Shown here: one piece after another, positions 25,224 to 33,408 of the stretch | Position numbering within the stretch: position 1 is the stretch's first letter | Layout of the letters: every line of letters begins with the position of its first letter | NCBI GenBank assembly: GCA_943373175.1 | Contig: CALSBM010000016.1 | Location: forward strand, 1-49,109 | Length of the DNA: 49,109 nucleotides | DNA from: JAIXUI01 sp943373175 | GTDB taxonomy: Bacteria; Bacteroidota; Bacteroidia; UBA7662; JAIXUI01 | Direction of reading: 5' to 3' | Position numbers and translations under genes: made by a program | The notes under the pieces: model-generated | Databases searched by the model: none | Seen by the model: only the letters and a program-made list of their open reading frames with translations | What the model was told of the DNA's origin: nothing

Positions 25224-26638
25224 TGAGAAAAAGAGCCGACACGATACAGTATTTACTTTTTGATTTCCTGGCTGGGGCTCTTGCTTGGTTCCTGTTTTTC
25301 AATTACAGAAAGTTATACCTTGACGGAGCAACCATCCACAACGCCCTCATTCGGCCTATGGATAAAAACCTGTTGATGGGAATGCTTATTATTCCTACCT
25401 ATTGGGTGCTTTTATATGCCCTAACCGGCGTTTATCATGATGTTTATAGAAAATCAAGGTTAAATGAACTCGGAACAACCTTGTTAACAAGTCTTGTTGG
25501 CGTTATCGCGATTTTCTTTCTCCTCATTCTCGACGATGTCATTCATTCCTATAAAACTTATTACACTAGCGTCCTAATACTTTACAGTTTACATGTACTA
25601 ACCACCTTTCTTTTTCGATTCATACAATTAACCTCCATTTCAAACCGAATGCATAAGGGTGAAATCGGGTTTAATACCCTTATCATTGGTGGCAATACTA
25701 GGGCTATGGAGCTTTATAAAGAGATTACTTCCAGAAAGAAGAAACTGGGGTATTCGTTTTTAGGCTTTATTGATTTAAACGGTGGAAGTAAATGTGTACT
25801 TCACGTAAAACTGACAAAACTGGGATATGTTGATGATATTCCAAAAGTGATTTCGGAGCATAAAATTGAGGAAGTTATTATCGCACTGGAAACAACCGAG
25901 CACGCTCGTTTTAGACATGTTCTCAACTTATTGGAAGACACCAACGTCATCATCAAGATTATTCCAGATATGTATGACATCATGCTGGGGCATGTAAAAA
26001 TGCAGCAAATTTTTGGTGCGCTTCTGATAGAGATTTACCCTAAAATTATGCTGCCTTGGCAACGTATTTCGAAAAGAGGCTTGGATATTCTGGTCTCAGG
26101 GATTGCCATGGTATTCCTTGCGCCACTGATGCTTTATGCAGCATTTCGTGTAAGGATGTCGTCACCAGGGTCTATTATTTACAAACAAACAAGAATTGGC
26201 CATCATGGCAAACCCTTTACTATCCACAAGTTCAGGTCAATGTTTACCGATGCTGAGCGTGAAGGGCCTCAACTTTCTTCCGATCATGACTCCAGAATAA
26301 CACGATGGGGGTTAATAATGCGCAAATGGCGTATCGATGAGTTGCCACAATTCTACAATGTGTTTATTGGAGAGATGTCTTTAGTAGGTCCAAGGCCAGA
26401 ACGCCAGTATTACATCGACCAAATAATGGCCGTAGCGCCACATTATAAGCACTTACTCAAAGTTCGACCCGGCTTAACATCTTGGGGGCAAGTCAAATTT
26501 GGTTATGCTGAAAACATCCCACAGATGGTAGAACGATTAAAGTTCGACATTCTTTATATAGAAAATATGTCATTGCTGGTGGACTTCAAAATCATGATTT
26601 ACACCTTGATTATTATTTTCGAAGGAAGAGGGAAGTAA
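25223..26638 (+). CDS. Polyprenyl glycosylphosphotransferase (initiating sugar transferase)
   Basis: 471 residues, start overlapping the previous stop (TGATG). The N-terminal 145 residues contain about four or five membrane helices. A CoA-binding-like Rossmann domain follows (NTLIIGGNTRAMELYKEI...EVIIALETTEHARF). From about residue 280 the C-terminus is a bacterial sugar transferase domain: SKRGLDILVSGIAMVFLAPLML, YKQTRIGHHGKPFTIHKFRSM, RKWRIDELPQFYNV, MSLVGPRPERQYYI and KVRPGLTSWGQV. These enzymes move a sugar-1-phosphate from a nucleotide sugar to undecaprenyl phosphate at the inner membrane, the first step of exopolysaccharide or O-antigen synthesis. The sugar is not predictable. It converges with the phospholipase-like gene, 4 nt apart. 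Confidence 0.94.
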   Translation: MRKRADTIQYLLFDFLAGALAWFLFFNYRKLYLDGATIHNALIRPMDKNLLMGMLIIPTYWVLLYALTGVYHDVYRKSRLNELGTTLLTSLVGVIAIFFLLILDDVIHSYKTYYTSVLILYSLHVLTTFLFRFIQLTSISNRMHKGEIGFNTLIIGGNTRAMELYKEITSRKKKLGYSFLGFIDLNGGSKCVLHVKLTKLGYVDDIPKVISEHKIEEVIIALETTEHARFRHVLNLLEDTNVIIKIIPDMYDIMLGHVKMQQIFGALLIEIYPKIMLPWQRISKRGLDILVSGIAMVFLAPLMLYAAFRVRMSSPGSIIYKQTRIGHHGKPFTIHKFRSMFTDAEREGPQLSSDHDSRITRWGLIMRKWRIDELPQFYNVFIGEMSLVGPRPERQYYIDQIMAVAPHYKHLLKVRPGLTSWGQVKFGYAENIPQMVERLKFDILYIENMSLLVDFKIMIYTLIIIFEGRGK

Positions 26639-26642
26639 GTTG

Positions 26643-27590
26643 CTAATCTACAGGCTCAATTCTAGAAGGTAAAATTGCTGCCGGACTCTCCGGCAAATCA
26701 ATCGGTGGAATTGCGGGAGCTTGCTCTGGTAAGTCAAGGGGTGGCTGGCCTGCGTCAACCCAAGCGGAAAGCCAAAACCGTCCAACAGCCAAGGTTGCCT
26801 GTCGCATTCGACGTACAACCAAATCACCTAATAATCGGTTAAACTCCCGTGTTAATGCTTCGCTGTACTGCTTTTCTAACTTGCCTTTTCGCATCTCAAG
26901 GCTAAACCAAGCATCCGAAGCAATCCGTTTCTTCGATTCTTCATCAGCGTAAAAAACAGAATCGAGTGCGCGATTACTTTCCTTAACTGCGTTCCAGATT
27001 AAATCTGTGATGTTGTTGCAATAAGTAGCAGATCCAAGTAAAAAATCTCGTTCAGTCGTCAGTAAAGCAGGACTTCTTGTTTCAAACCAGGCATGAATTC
27101 CTTTTTGACCTGAAAACTGTCCGTTGTAGTTGGCTGTAGTATGTAGGGGAACGTGGGCATCTGCTAGATAATGCCCGGTCTCAGCAGCCAATTGTAAGAT
27201 ACGTTCATGATCCCTGGAACGAAATGCCTGAACTAAGGCCCGATACAATCGTTGCAAATGCCAGGGAACGTGACCCCAGCTTTTCAACGAATCTGCGCTA
27301 TAGCGAGCAACCGCAGCATCCTCTAAAAGAGGAACGCTATCAACGCATCCATAAAACTCAAGGTCTATATAATGCCTAGCCCCTTCCTCTGCAACAGCGT
27401 ATCGGCGTGCATCCGGATCAGGGGCATGCGCCTCTAACCAGCCAACGTGTGGTCTAAAGTAATAAAAAAGGGGTGCTGGTAAGGTGTAAACCGCATAGCG
27501 GTTGATTTGCTTATGGGCATCAAAGCCCCATCCCAACGCAATTGTTGGAAACAGCCATGCAGCTATTAACTGCTTCAACGATTTTTGCAC
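26643..27590 (-). CDS. Zinc-dependent phospholipase C / S1-P1 nuclease-like protein
   Basis: 315 residues starting with GTG at 27590, needed to include the signal peptide (MQKSLKQLIAAWLFPTIALG). Cleavage after G20 would leave Trp21 as the mature N-terminus (WGFDAHKQINRYAVYTLP), the arrangement in which the N-terminal Trp and nearby His bind zinc in this fold. Further ligands are seen in HYIDLEFYG, TGHYLADAHVPLHTTANYNGQ and GIHAWFE. Family members hydrolyse phospholipids or nucleic acids; the substrate is unknown here. The C-terminus is rich in Pro (DLPEQAPAIPPIDLPESPAAILP). It is the last gene of a three-gene minus-strand operon, 3 nt after the haem lipoprotein. Confidence 0.88.
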   Translation of the reverse strand: MQKSLKQLIAAWLFPTIALGWGFDAHKQINRYAVYTLPAPLFYYFRPHVGWLEAHAPDPDARRYAVAEEGARHYIDLEFYGCVDSVPLLEDAAVARYSADSLKSWGHVPWHLQRLYRALVQAFRSRDHERILQLAAETGHYLADAHVPLHTTANYNGQFSGQKGIHAWFETRSPALLTTERDFLLGSATYCNNITDLIWNAVKESNRALDSVFYADEESKKRIASDAWFSLEMRKGKLEKQYSEALTREFNRLLGDLVVRRMRQATLAVGRFWLSAWVDAGQPPLDLPEQAPAIPPIDLPESPAAILPSRIEPVD

Positions 27591-27593
27591 TAA

Positions 27594-28049
27594 TCATGGA
27601 AGAATAAGTCGTTTTATCTTGCTTATCGGTCCCGGACAGTTCTCCTGGTGGCAACTAATGCACGTCTGAAGAAGGTGGTTAAACGCTGCCTTCCGGCCAT
27701 CGGGCCCCTGTACCTGGAGTTCCCGCATGGCAGTGTAATAAGTCTCTGCTTTCTTACGAAATTCAGGAGTGAGCACAGTAGAATCTGTAGGCTCCTGATC
27801 GTGAAAACGAATAACGGGGAAAACATTTGCAGTAAATGTCTTCCCCGTTACGATGGTATCATGCATGGCTGAAGCTTGAACGTACATGGCACGCATCACC
27901 TTAGCCATAGGTTTGGCATCCTCGAGTCCCGGCTTCACACAAGAGGGATCGTTTGAAGCGGGTTTTTCATTGGCATTCTTACCTGAATCTTGGCAAGCCC
28001 ACATAGCACCTGCCATAATTGCCACAATCCCGAGTTGCCTAAAGTTCAT
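27594..28049 (-). CDS. Cytochrome c-like lipoprotein
   Basis: 151 residues. The N-terminus MNFRQLGIVAIMAGAMWACQDSGKN is a lipoprotein signal (lipobox MWAC). One haem c motif, TCISCHQ, lies near residues 129-135 (CxxCH), close to the C-terminus. The central part (LEDAKPMAKVMRAMYVQASAMHDTIV...EFRKKAETYYTAMRELQ) is helical and resembles a cytochrome c'-type four-helix fold with a late haem motif. It would be anchored in a membrane facing the periplasm. It could transfer electrons or bind a small ligand. It lies 14 nt after the DUF4920 gene and 3 nt before the phospholipase-like gene, so the three are co-transcribed. Confidence 0.8.
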   Translation of the reverse strand: MNFRQLGIVAIMAGAMWACQDSGKNANEKPASNDPSCVKPGLEDAKPMAKVMRAMYVQASAMHDTIVTGKTFTANVFPVIRFHDQEPTDSTVLTPEFRKKAETYYTAMRELQVQGPDGRKAAFNHLLQTCISCHQENCPGPISKIKRLILP

Positions 28050-28063
28050 GTGATTCTTCTTAA

Positions 28064-28555
28064 TTATTGGAGTGCTACCCCTTTTGCCTCAAAAACCAAC
28101 TCACGGGTAGGTTCCTTGATTGCATCAATTTCTTCCTTCGGCTTTCCTGCATCGTGCGCAAAATGCTTCAACTCATCAACTGTAGTAACCTGATAGTAAG
28201 CAATACCGTCGATGATGGCTTTTTTACCCGCAGCATCTTTAGGCACGAAGAACGCATAGTCCTTAAAACTAACACGCATGGTAGAACCATCGCCTTTATC
28301 AAGCTTCATCCAGCACCCTTTTTTCTGACAAACAGACTCAACTGAGGCCGCTAATTTAACCTGAACCGAATCCCTGTCTCCCAGTGATTTGATAAACTCA
28401 GGCAGAGCAAGCGCTCCGGTAGTGTCAATTGCTTCTCCATATTTGGAAACAGGCGCACTTGAGGCCAGGTTTTCAGTTGCTTTTTCTCCTTCTTTTGAAG
28501 CTTCAGAACAAGCAAACATCGCAGTAGCTAATGCTACGTAAAGCAATTTCTTCAT
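28064..28555 (-). CDS. DUF4920 lipoprotein
   Basis: 163 residues from the ATG at 28555, which gives a lipoprotein signal (MKKLLYVALATAMFACSEAS). Longer in-frame starts lack one. The mature protein has the DUF4920 pattern: YGEAIDTTGALALPEFIKSLGDRDSVQVKLAASVESVCQKKGCWMKLDKGDG, then RVSFKDYAFFVPKDAAGKKAIIDGIAYYQVTTVDELKHFAHDAGKPKEEI. The conserved CQKKGCWM pair of cysteines is a candidate metal or redox site. Function unknown. It is first in the operon with the haem lipoprotein and the phospholipase-like gene, so a periplasmic redox or metal role would fit but is unproven. Confidence 0.88.
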   Translation of the reverse strand: MKKLLYVALATAMFACSEASKEGEKATENLASSAPVSKYGEAIDTTGALALPEFIKSLGDRDSVQVKLAASVESVCQKKGCWMKLDKGDGSTMRVSFKDYAFFVPKDAAGKKAIIDGIAYYQVTTVDELKHFAHDAGKPKEEIDAIKEPTRELVFEAKGVALQ

Positions 28556-28626
28556 GATTTTGAAATTGAGGTAAAGGTAACCAAGGCAATCAAATAAAAT
28601 ATCAATCAATTATTCCAAAGAAATCT

Positions 28627-28656
28627 TTGTTTAACTCAGTATGGCCTTTATCTTTG
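28627..28656 (+). promoter_or_regulatory. Promoter of rpsT
   Basis: TTG (28627-28629), a 19-nt spacer and TATCTTTG (28649-28656), a full match to the Bacteroidota housekeeping promoter, 30 nt before the rpsT ATG. Confidence 0.85.
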
Positions 28657-28686
28657 CACTCCTTTTAAGCGGAAAATTACGTCCAC

Positions 28687-28941
28687 ATGGCTAACCATAA
28701 ATCAGCTCTCAAGCGCATCCGTCAAAGCGCAGTACGTCGTCTGCGTAACCGATATCAGTACAAGACGACTCGTACCATGATAAAGCGCCTGCGCAATACT
28801 ACCAGCAAGTCTGAAGCTACGGTGATGATGCCGCAGGTTTTTTCGTTGTTGGATCGTCTTGCTAAACGCAACATCATCCACAAGAATAAAGCTTCCAACC
28901 AGAAGTCTAAGCTTGCCCGCTTCGTTAACAAGCTTGCATAA
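28687..28941 (+). CDS. rpsT: Small ribosomal subunit protein S20
   Basis: 84 residues, the usual S20 length, very basic. MANHKSALKRIRQSAVRRLRNRYQYKTTRT is the S20 N-terminus, and the later LDRLAKRNIIHKNKASNQKSKLARFVNKLA is the family's C-terminal helix. It binds 16S rRNA in the 30S body. It is a single-gene unit with its own consensus promoter and terminator. Confidence 0.97.
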   Translation: MANHKSALKRIRQSAVRRLRNRYQYKTTRTMIKRLRNTTSKSEATVMMPQVFSLLDRLAKRNIIHKNKASNQKSKLARFVNKLA

Positions 28942-28960
28942 GCTGTAACACGGATTATTT

Positions 28961-28990
28961 AAAAGGCTCTCCCAACTGGAGAGCCTTTTT
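28961..28990 (+). terminator. Intrinsic terminator of rpsT
   Basis: A 12-bp stem AAAAGGCTCTCC (28961-28972) / GGAGAGCCTTTT (28978-28989) with loop CAACT and a T-run. Confidence 0.92.
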
Positions 28991-29139
28991 GCGTTTTGGC
29001 CCTTATCATGAAAAAAATTTACCCTCATTTACTCTTAGAATATTGCCAAGTTGAGGTCAGCGACTCTCAAATGATGCGAAACTTTTACATCAGTTCTTTC
29101 TAAGAAGCGCCTTAGCTTGCCGGTCAAACATACATCGAT

Positions 29140-29835
29140 ATGACACATCCAAATCACATTATCAAAGAATGGGCACCAGAAGATCGGCCTCGTGAAAAAT
29201 TTAGAGATAGAGGAAAAGACGCAGTAACAGATAGTGAATTACTCGCTATTCTGATTGGTTCGGGAACGAAAACCCACAATGCCGTAAGCTTAGGCAGAGA
29301 TATACTCCGGCTCGCAGAAGGTGACCTCATTCGGTTAGGCAATCTTACGGTTCAGGAACTCTGCAAAGTATCCGGAATTGGAGAAGCAAGAGCTATCTCT
29401 ATTGCAGCCGCTTTAGAACTTGGCAGAAGACGACGCGCCTCCTTAGGGCAAGGTGAAAAGCAGAAAATAGGCTCTAGTGCAGATATTGATAAGTTTTGCC
29501 GGCATCTGTTTCAGTTTCTAACTCATGAAACATTTCAGGTAGCGTATTTAAACAGAGGCAATTACATCATCACGGTAGAAAAAATAAGCTCCGGTGGCCT
29601 TACCTCAACAATTGCAGATCCAAGAATCATCCTTCGCAAAGCGTTGATTCATGAAGCTACTTCCCTCATATTAATGCATAACCATCCTTCAGGAAACCTT
29701 CGTCCTTCAGAATCAGATCTTGATCTCACAAGAAAACTCAGAAAGTCGGCGAAGGAAATGGACATTACCGTTTTGGATCACCTCATCTTTAGCGACCAGA
29801 GTTACTTCAGCTTTGCAGATAATGATTTGATGTAG
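29140..29835 (+). CDS. radC: RadC/MPN-JAMM family protein
   Basis: 231 residues, full length. An N-terminal helix-hairpin-helix region (DSELLAILIGSGTKTHNAVSLGRDIL...LCKVSGIGEARAISIAAALELGRR) is followed by the JAMM metalloprotease-like domain with LILMHNHPSGNLRPSESDLDLTRKL (the HxH...SxxD zinc-site motif near residue 184) and VLDHLIFSDQSYFSF. RadC was once linked to DNA repair in E. coli, but that link was withdrawn; the family's biochemical function is unsettled. It converges with the PAP2-like gene, one nt apart. No mobile element is nearby. Confidence 0.95.
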   Translation: MTHPNHIIKEWAPEDRPREKFRDRGKDAVTDSELLAILIGSGTKTHNAVSLGRDILRLAEGDLIRLGNLTVQELCKVSGIGEARAISIAAALELGRRRRASLGQGEKQKIGSSADIDKFCRHLFQFLTHETFQVAYLNRGNYIITVEKISSGGLTSTIADPRIILRKALIHEATSLILMHNHPSGNLRPSESDLDLTRKLRKSAKEMDITVLDHLIFSDQSYFSFADNDLM

Positions 29836-29836
29836 C

Positions 29837-30445
29837 TCAAAGCATAAAAACACCGGCTGCAACACCAATCGCTCCAACTAAATAGCCTGCCGCGACCTGA
29901 GCCAAACTGTGCGCCTGCATCACCAACCTTGATGTTCCAACTAAACCTGCTCCAAGTAGCAAAGAAGGAAGCAATCCCGGCGACTGATAAGTCAATTGAT
30001 CATGAATCAAAACGATAAAGGTTAGCAGGCCTCCAATTCCTACTGTATGCGCAGAAATTTTCCACCTTAGATTAATCAAAATTGTTGCTGCCAGAGAAAA
30101 AGTTGCCCCAAGCAATCCGCTGATCATAACAATGGGTAGCCTTAACCTGTAGAATGTAAATATTAGCAGCAACATCATGGATAAGGTAAACAAGTAAGGG
30201 ACTGTACGTTCTTCCGCGATTAACACTTGAACATCGCTGATTTTTTGTTGCTTGTAGCGTATAAATATGAAAACAGCCGGAAATAAAACTGTGTAAACCA
30301 ATACTAACAAGGATAGAATTAGTAAAGAATCCCCGGAATAAGCAACTAAGCTTACAGGCCGAAGTGAATAAAGAAGCAGCGTAAGATAAAAAGGAAGTAA
30401 AAGCGGGTGAAAAACTACTGAAACCAATAAAGCAACTTGGCGCAT
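29837..30445 (-). CDS. PAP2-like integral membrane protein
   Basis: 202 residues from the ATG at 30445, one nt after the rpoN stop. About six hydrophobic helices cover nearly the whole length. The C-terminal half keeps traces of the PAP2 phosphatase layout: KISAHTVGIGG in place of PSGH, and SRLVMQAHSLAQVAAGYLVGA in place of SRxxxxxHxxxD. The final acid is replaced by Gln and the usual KxxxxxxRP motif is not clear, so catalytic activity is doubtful. Close relatives are common beside Bacteroidota housekeeping genes. It should sit in the inner membrane and is probably translated from the rpoN transcript. Confidence 0.78.
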   Translation of the reverse strand: MRQVALLVSVVFHPLLLPFYLTLLLYSLRPVSLVAYSGDSLLILSLLVLVYTVLFPAVFIFIRYKQQKISDVQVLIAEERTVPYLFTLSMMLLLIFTFYRLRLPIVMISGLLGATFSLAATILINLRWKISAHTVGIGGLLTFIVLIHDQLTYQSPGLLPSLLLGAGLVGTSRLVMQAHSLAQVAAGYLVGAIGVAAGVFML

Positions 30446-30446
30446 T

Positions 30447-31919
30447 TTAAATTTCTTTTCTAAGGCGGGCAACCGGAAGGTTTAGAGCTTCGCGGTACTT
30501 GGCAACGGTTCTTCTCGCAATGTTGTACCCTCGTTCATTCAAGATCTCGGAAAGTCGGTCATCCGATAATGGCTTCCGCTTGTTTTCATCCCGTATTAGC
30601 TCCGATAAAATGGCTTTAACTTCCTTGCTGGAAGCCTCTTCCCCGGAATCTGTCATAATTCCTTCTGAGAAAAATGATTTTAACAAGAAGGTTCCAAACT
30701 CTGTTTGAATGTACTTGCTGTTTGCTACCCTTGAAACAGTAGAGATATCGAGACTCACTTTATCTGCGATATCCTTAAGAATCATAGGCTTTAGTTGGGT
30801 AGTATCGCCGGAAAGAAAGTACAAACGCTGATGTTCAAGAATCGCTTCCATTGTAGAAAGTAAAGTATGCTGACGCTGGCGAATAGCGTCGATAAACCAC
30901 TTGGCAGAATCGAGCTTTTGCTTCACAAAGGTTAGCGTTTCGCGTGTTTTAGGGTTCGGCTTTCCACCCTGATTATAATGCCGCAACATTTCGCGGTACT
31001 CTCTACTTATTCTCAACTCAGGAGCATTTCTGGCATTCAATCTTAAATCCAGTCTTCCTTCCTCGTTATGCAGGATAAAATCCGGAATTACAGCTCTGTT
31101 GGTATCCTCTGAACCGGCAGAGCTTCCGCCAGGCTTTGGGTTCAGGTGAATTATTTCCTCATGAGCAGCTTTTAGTTGAGCCTCCGATAGATTAAGCGAC
31201 TTTCTTATCTTATCGAAATGTTTCATTGAATACTCCTCGAAGTATTTCTCAATGATAATTTGCGCTGTTAGCGCAGACGGGCTGTGATGCTTACGGTTAA
31301 GTTGTAACAAAAGGCACTCCTGCAAATCTCTCGCTCCAATTCCTGCAGGGTCAAAACCCTGAATAACTTCTGTGAGAACTTCTTCTACTTCTTCCGGCTC
31401 ACAAATCAGATTCAGTGAAAAGGCCAAATCATCTGCGATATTGATAGGCTTACGCCTTAAATATCCGTCCTCATCCAGACTACCAATGATTTGTTCAGCA
31501 ATTGTGTACTCCCTTTCACTTAAATCTAATAATTCCAATTGATTGTTTAATTGCTCAATAAAGCTGGAGCGAACTGCTACCCTGCTATGCACTCCGGCGT
31601 CTTCATCCTCCTCTCGGTAATTATTGTCTGCCAATTTATAGTCAGGGATATCGTCGTCTTCCAGGTATTCCTTAATCTCTACATCCTCAGCAGGGTTATC
31701 ATCGTATTCATCTTCCTTCTCCTCTTCCGTGTTTCTTTCTTCATCCTCAACTTCTGGCTTCTCATCTTGCATGCCTTCTTCCAAAGCAGGGTTTTCCTCC
31801 AACTCTTCTTTTATCCGCTGTTCCAGCATAGAAGTTGGAATTTGCAACAGCTTTATAAACTGTATTTGCTGAGGCGACAGCTTTTGCAAAAGCCTTTGAG
31901 AAAGAGACTGTTTCAGCAT
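30447..31919 (-). CDS. rpoN: RNA polymerase sigma-54 factor
   Basis: 490 residues from the ATG at 31919 (a TTG three codons upstream lies inside the -7 box). Region I is glutamine/leucine-rich (LKQSLSQRLLQKLSPQQIQFIKLLQIPTSMLEQRIKEELEENPALEEG) and contacts activators. Region II is a very acidic linker (EDEERNTEEEKEDEYDDNPAEDVE). Region III contains the core-binding and helix-turn-helix parts (LKDIADKVSLDISTVSRVANSKYIQTEFG) and the RpoN box ARRTVAKYRE near the C-terminus. Sigma-54 directs transcription from -24/-12 promoters with enhancer-binding proteins; no such regulator is in the window. The -7 box TATATTTG (31926-31933) lies 6 nt before the ATG, suggesting a leaderless mRNA. Confidence 0.96.
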   Translation of the reverse strand: MLKQSLSQRLLQKLSPQQIQFIKLLQIPTSMLEQRIKEELEENPALEEGMQDEKPEVEDEERNTEEEKEDEYDDNPAEDVEIKEYLEDDDIPDYKLADNNYREEDEDAGVHSRVAVRSSFIEQLNNQLELLDLSEREYTIAEQIIGSLDEDGYLRRKPINIADDLAFSLNLICEPEEVEEVLTEVIQGFDPAGIGARDLQECLLLQLNRKHHSPSALTAQIIIEKYFEEYSMKHFDKIRKSLNLSEAQLKAAHEEIIHLNPKPGGSSAGSEDTNRAVIPDFILHNEEGRLDLRLNARNAPELRISREYREMLRHYNQGGKPNPKTRETLTFVKQKLDSAKWFIDAIRQRQHTLLSTMEAILEHQRLYFLSGDTTQLKPMILKDIADKVSLDISTVSRVANSKYIQTEFGTFLLKSFFSEGIMTDSGEEASSKEVKAILSELIRDENKRKPLSDDRLSEILNERGYNIARRTVAKYREALNLPVARLRKEI

Positions 31920-32033
31920 GTGAGTCAAATATACTGGGTTACGAAGTTAGAAAAGGATAGTTTGAAGCAGAAACTCCATGATTTTGACAACTTTGTAACA
32001 CTTTTAGATATTTATATCCTGATATTTGCTTCA

Positions 32034-33374
32034 ATGACTCCTCTGTTACAACGATACAATCAAGCGGTGCCACGTTATACCAGTTATCCGGCCGTTCCGC
32101 ACTGGAATACAGAGCGATTTGAGCTGGAGGCTTGGAAAAAAGCAGTAATCGATGCTTATCAGAAAAACCAAAAACTGGCTTTGTATCTGCATCTTCCATT
32201 TTGCGAGAACCTATGCACCTATTGTGGTTGTAACAAACGTATTACAAAAAACCATCAGGTTGAATCTCCATATATAGCTGCATTACTCGCTGAATGGGCC
32301 ATGTATCACAGTTTATTTGGAGAGCCTCCTTTTATTGAACAGTTACATTTGGGAGGAGGAACCCCTACTTTCTTCTCTGCTGAATCGTTGGACAGCCTGA
32401 TGAAGGGCATTTTCAGTATTAGCACTGTTAGCAGTTCTCCGGATTTTTCTATTGAAATACATCCCAATTACACCAAAGAAGACCAACTGATCATACTTTA
32501 CAAGCATGGATTTCGTCGTTTAAGTGTAGGAATTCAGGATTTTGATACTAAAGTTCAGAAAGCCATCAACCGAATGCAGCCTTATAGCTTGACTGCTGCT
32601 ATTTTTAGTATGGCTAGGGATATTGGCTATGAAGGAGTCAATGCCGATATGGTCTATGGGCTTCCATTTCAACACTTAAAAGGATTGCAGGAGACGTTAG
32701 ACAAAGTCATGAAATTGCAACCGGATCGAATTGCTTACTACAGTTATGCCCATGTTCCGTGGATAAGCAAAAGTCAGCGGCATTTTTCTGAAACCGATTT
32801 ACCTGACCCGTCGCTCAAACAAGCCTTGGCAGATGAAGGCAGAAGAAGGTTTATCGATGAAGGTTACATTCCTATTGGGTTCGATCATTTTGCACTTCCT
32901 CACGATCCACTCGCCTTAGCTCAGCTCAACGGAACACTTCACCGCAACTTTATGGGCTTTACCCACCATCAAGAAGATTTGTTGATTGGCTTAGGTGTCT
33001 CATCCATTTCTGATGCCGGTACAGCATTCGCGCAGAATGAAAAAGAGGTAGAACCTTACCTTCAAAAGGTGGGACAAGGCATTTGGCCTCTAATTAAAGG
33101 ACATTTGCATTCTGAAGAGGATTTGCAGTTCAGGGAGCACGTGTTAAATCTAATGTGTCAGTATCAGACCCAATGGCAAGAAAACGACCCTATTAAGCGG
33201 CGATTGGCCGAACTTCAATCTTTTCAGAATGATGGGCTTGTAACGCTTAGTCCTGGAAAGCTGGAACTCACCCCACTGGGTAGGCGGTTTGTCCGGAATG
33301 TGTGCTACGCACTTGATCCACGTTCCGAGCCAACAGAGAATTCCGGTAAAAGCCGTTTCAGCGCGGCAGTCTAA
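32034..33374 (+). CDS. hemN: Oxygen-independent coproporphyrinogen III dehydrogenase (radical SAM)
   Basis: 446 residues from the ATG at 32034 (MTPLLQRYNQAVPRYTSYPAVPHW). An open frame extends far upstream but runs antisense through rpoN. The radical-SAM cluster motif is CENLCTYCGC within YLHLPFCENLCTYCGCNKRI. QLHLGGGTPTFF, SVGIQDFDTKVQKAINR and NADMVYGLPFQ are further HemN landmarks, and the HemN C-terminal domain is present. It converts coproporphyrinogen III to protoporphyrinogen IX under low oxygen, using SAM. It is divergent from rpoN and lies 34 nt upstream of the helicase gene. Confidence 0.95.
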   Translation: MTPLLQRYNQAVPRYTSYPAVPHWNTERFELEAWKKAVIDAYQKNQKLALYLHLPFCENLCTYCGCNKRITKNHQVESPYIAALLAEWAMYHSLFGEPPFIEQLHLGGGTPTFFSAESLDSLMKGIFSISTVSSSPDFSIEIHPNYTKEDQLIILYKHGFRRLSVGIQDFDTKVQKAINRMQPYSLTAAIFSMARDIGYEGVNADMVYGLPFQHLKGLQETLDKVMKLQPDRIAYYSYAHVPWISKSQRHFSETDLPDPSLKQALADEGRRRFIDEGYIPIGFDHFALPHDPLALAQLNGTLHRNFMGFTHHQEDLLIGLGVSSISDAGTAFAQNEKEVEPYLQKVGQGIWPLIKGHLHSEEDLQFREHVLNLMCQYQTQWQENDPIKRRLAELQSFQNDGLVTLSPGKLELTPLGRRFVRNVCYALDPRSEPTENSGKSRFSAAV

Positions 33375-33396
33375 CCAAACTTGCGCCCTTGGCGCG

Positions 33397-33404
33397 TACC
33401 TTTG
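33397..33404 (+). promoter_or_regulatory. Possible -7 box of the UvrD/PcrA helicase gene
   Basis: TACCTTTG fits TAnnTTTG and ends 4 nt before the ATG at 33409. No TTG stands at the usual 18-20 nt spacing (the nearest upstream, 33381-33383, is 13 nt away), so it is either weak or a chance match. Confidence 0.4.
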
Positions 33405-33408
33405 CGAC

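Noticed and set aside
31551..32033. Upstream extension of the hemN frame
   Set aside because: It runs antisense through rpoN. HemN homologues start at MTPLLQRYNQAVPRYTSYP-like sequence, at 32034.
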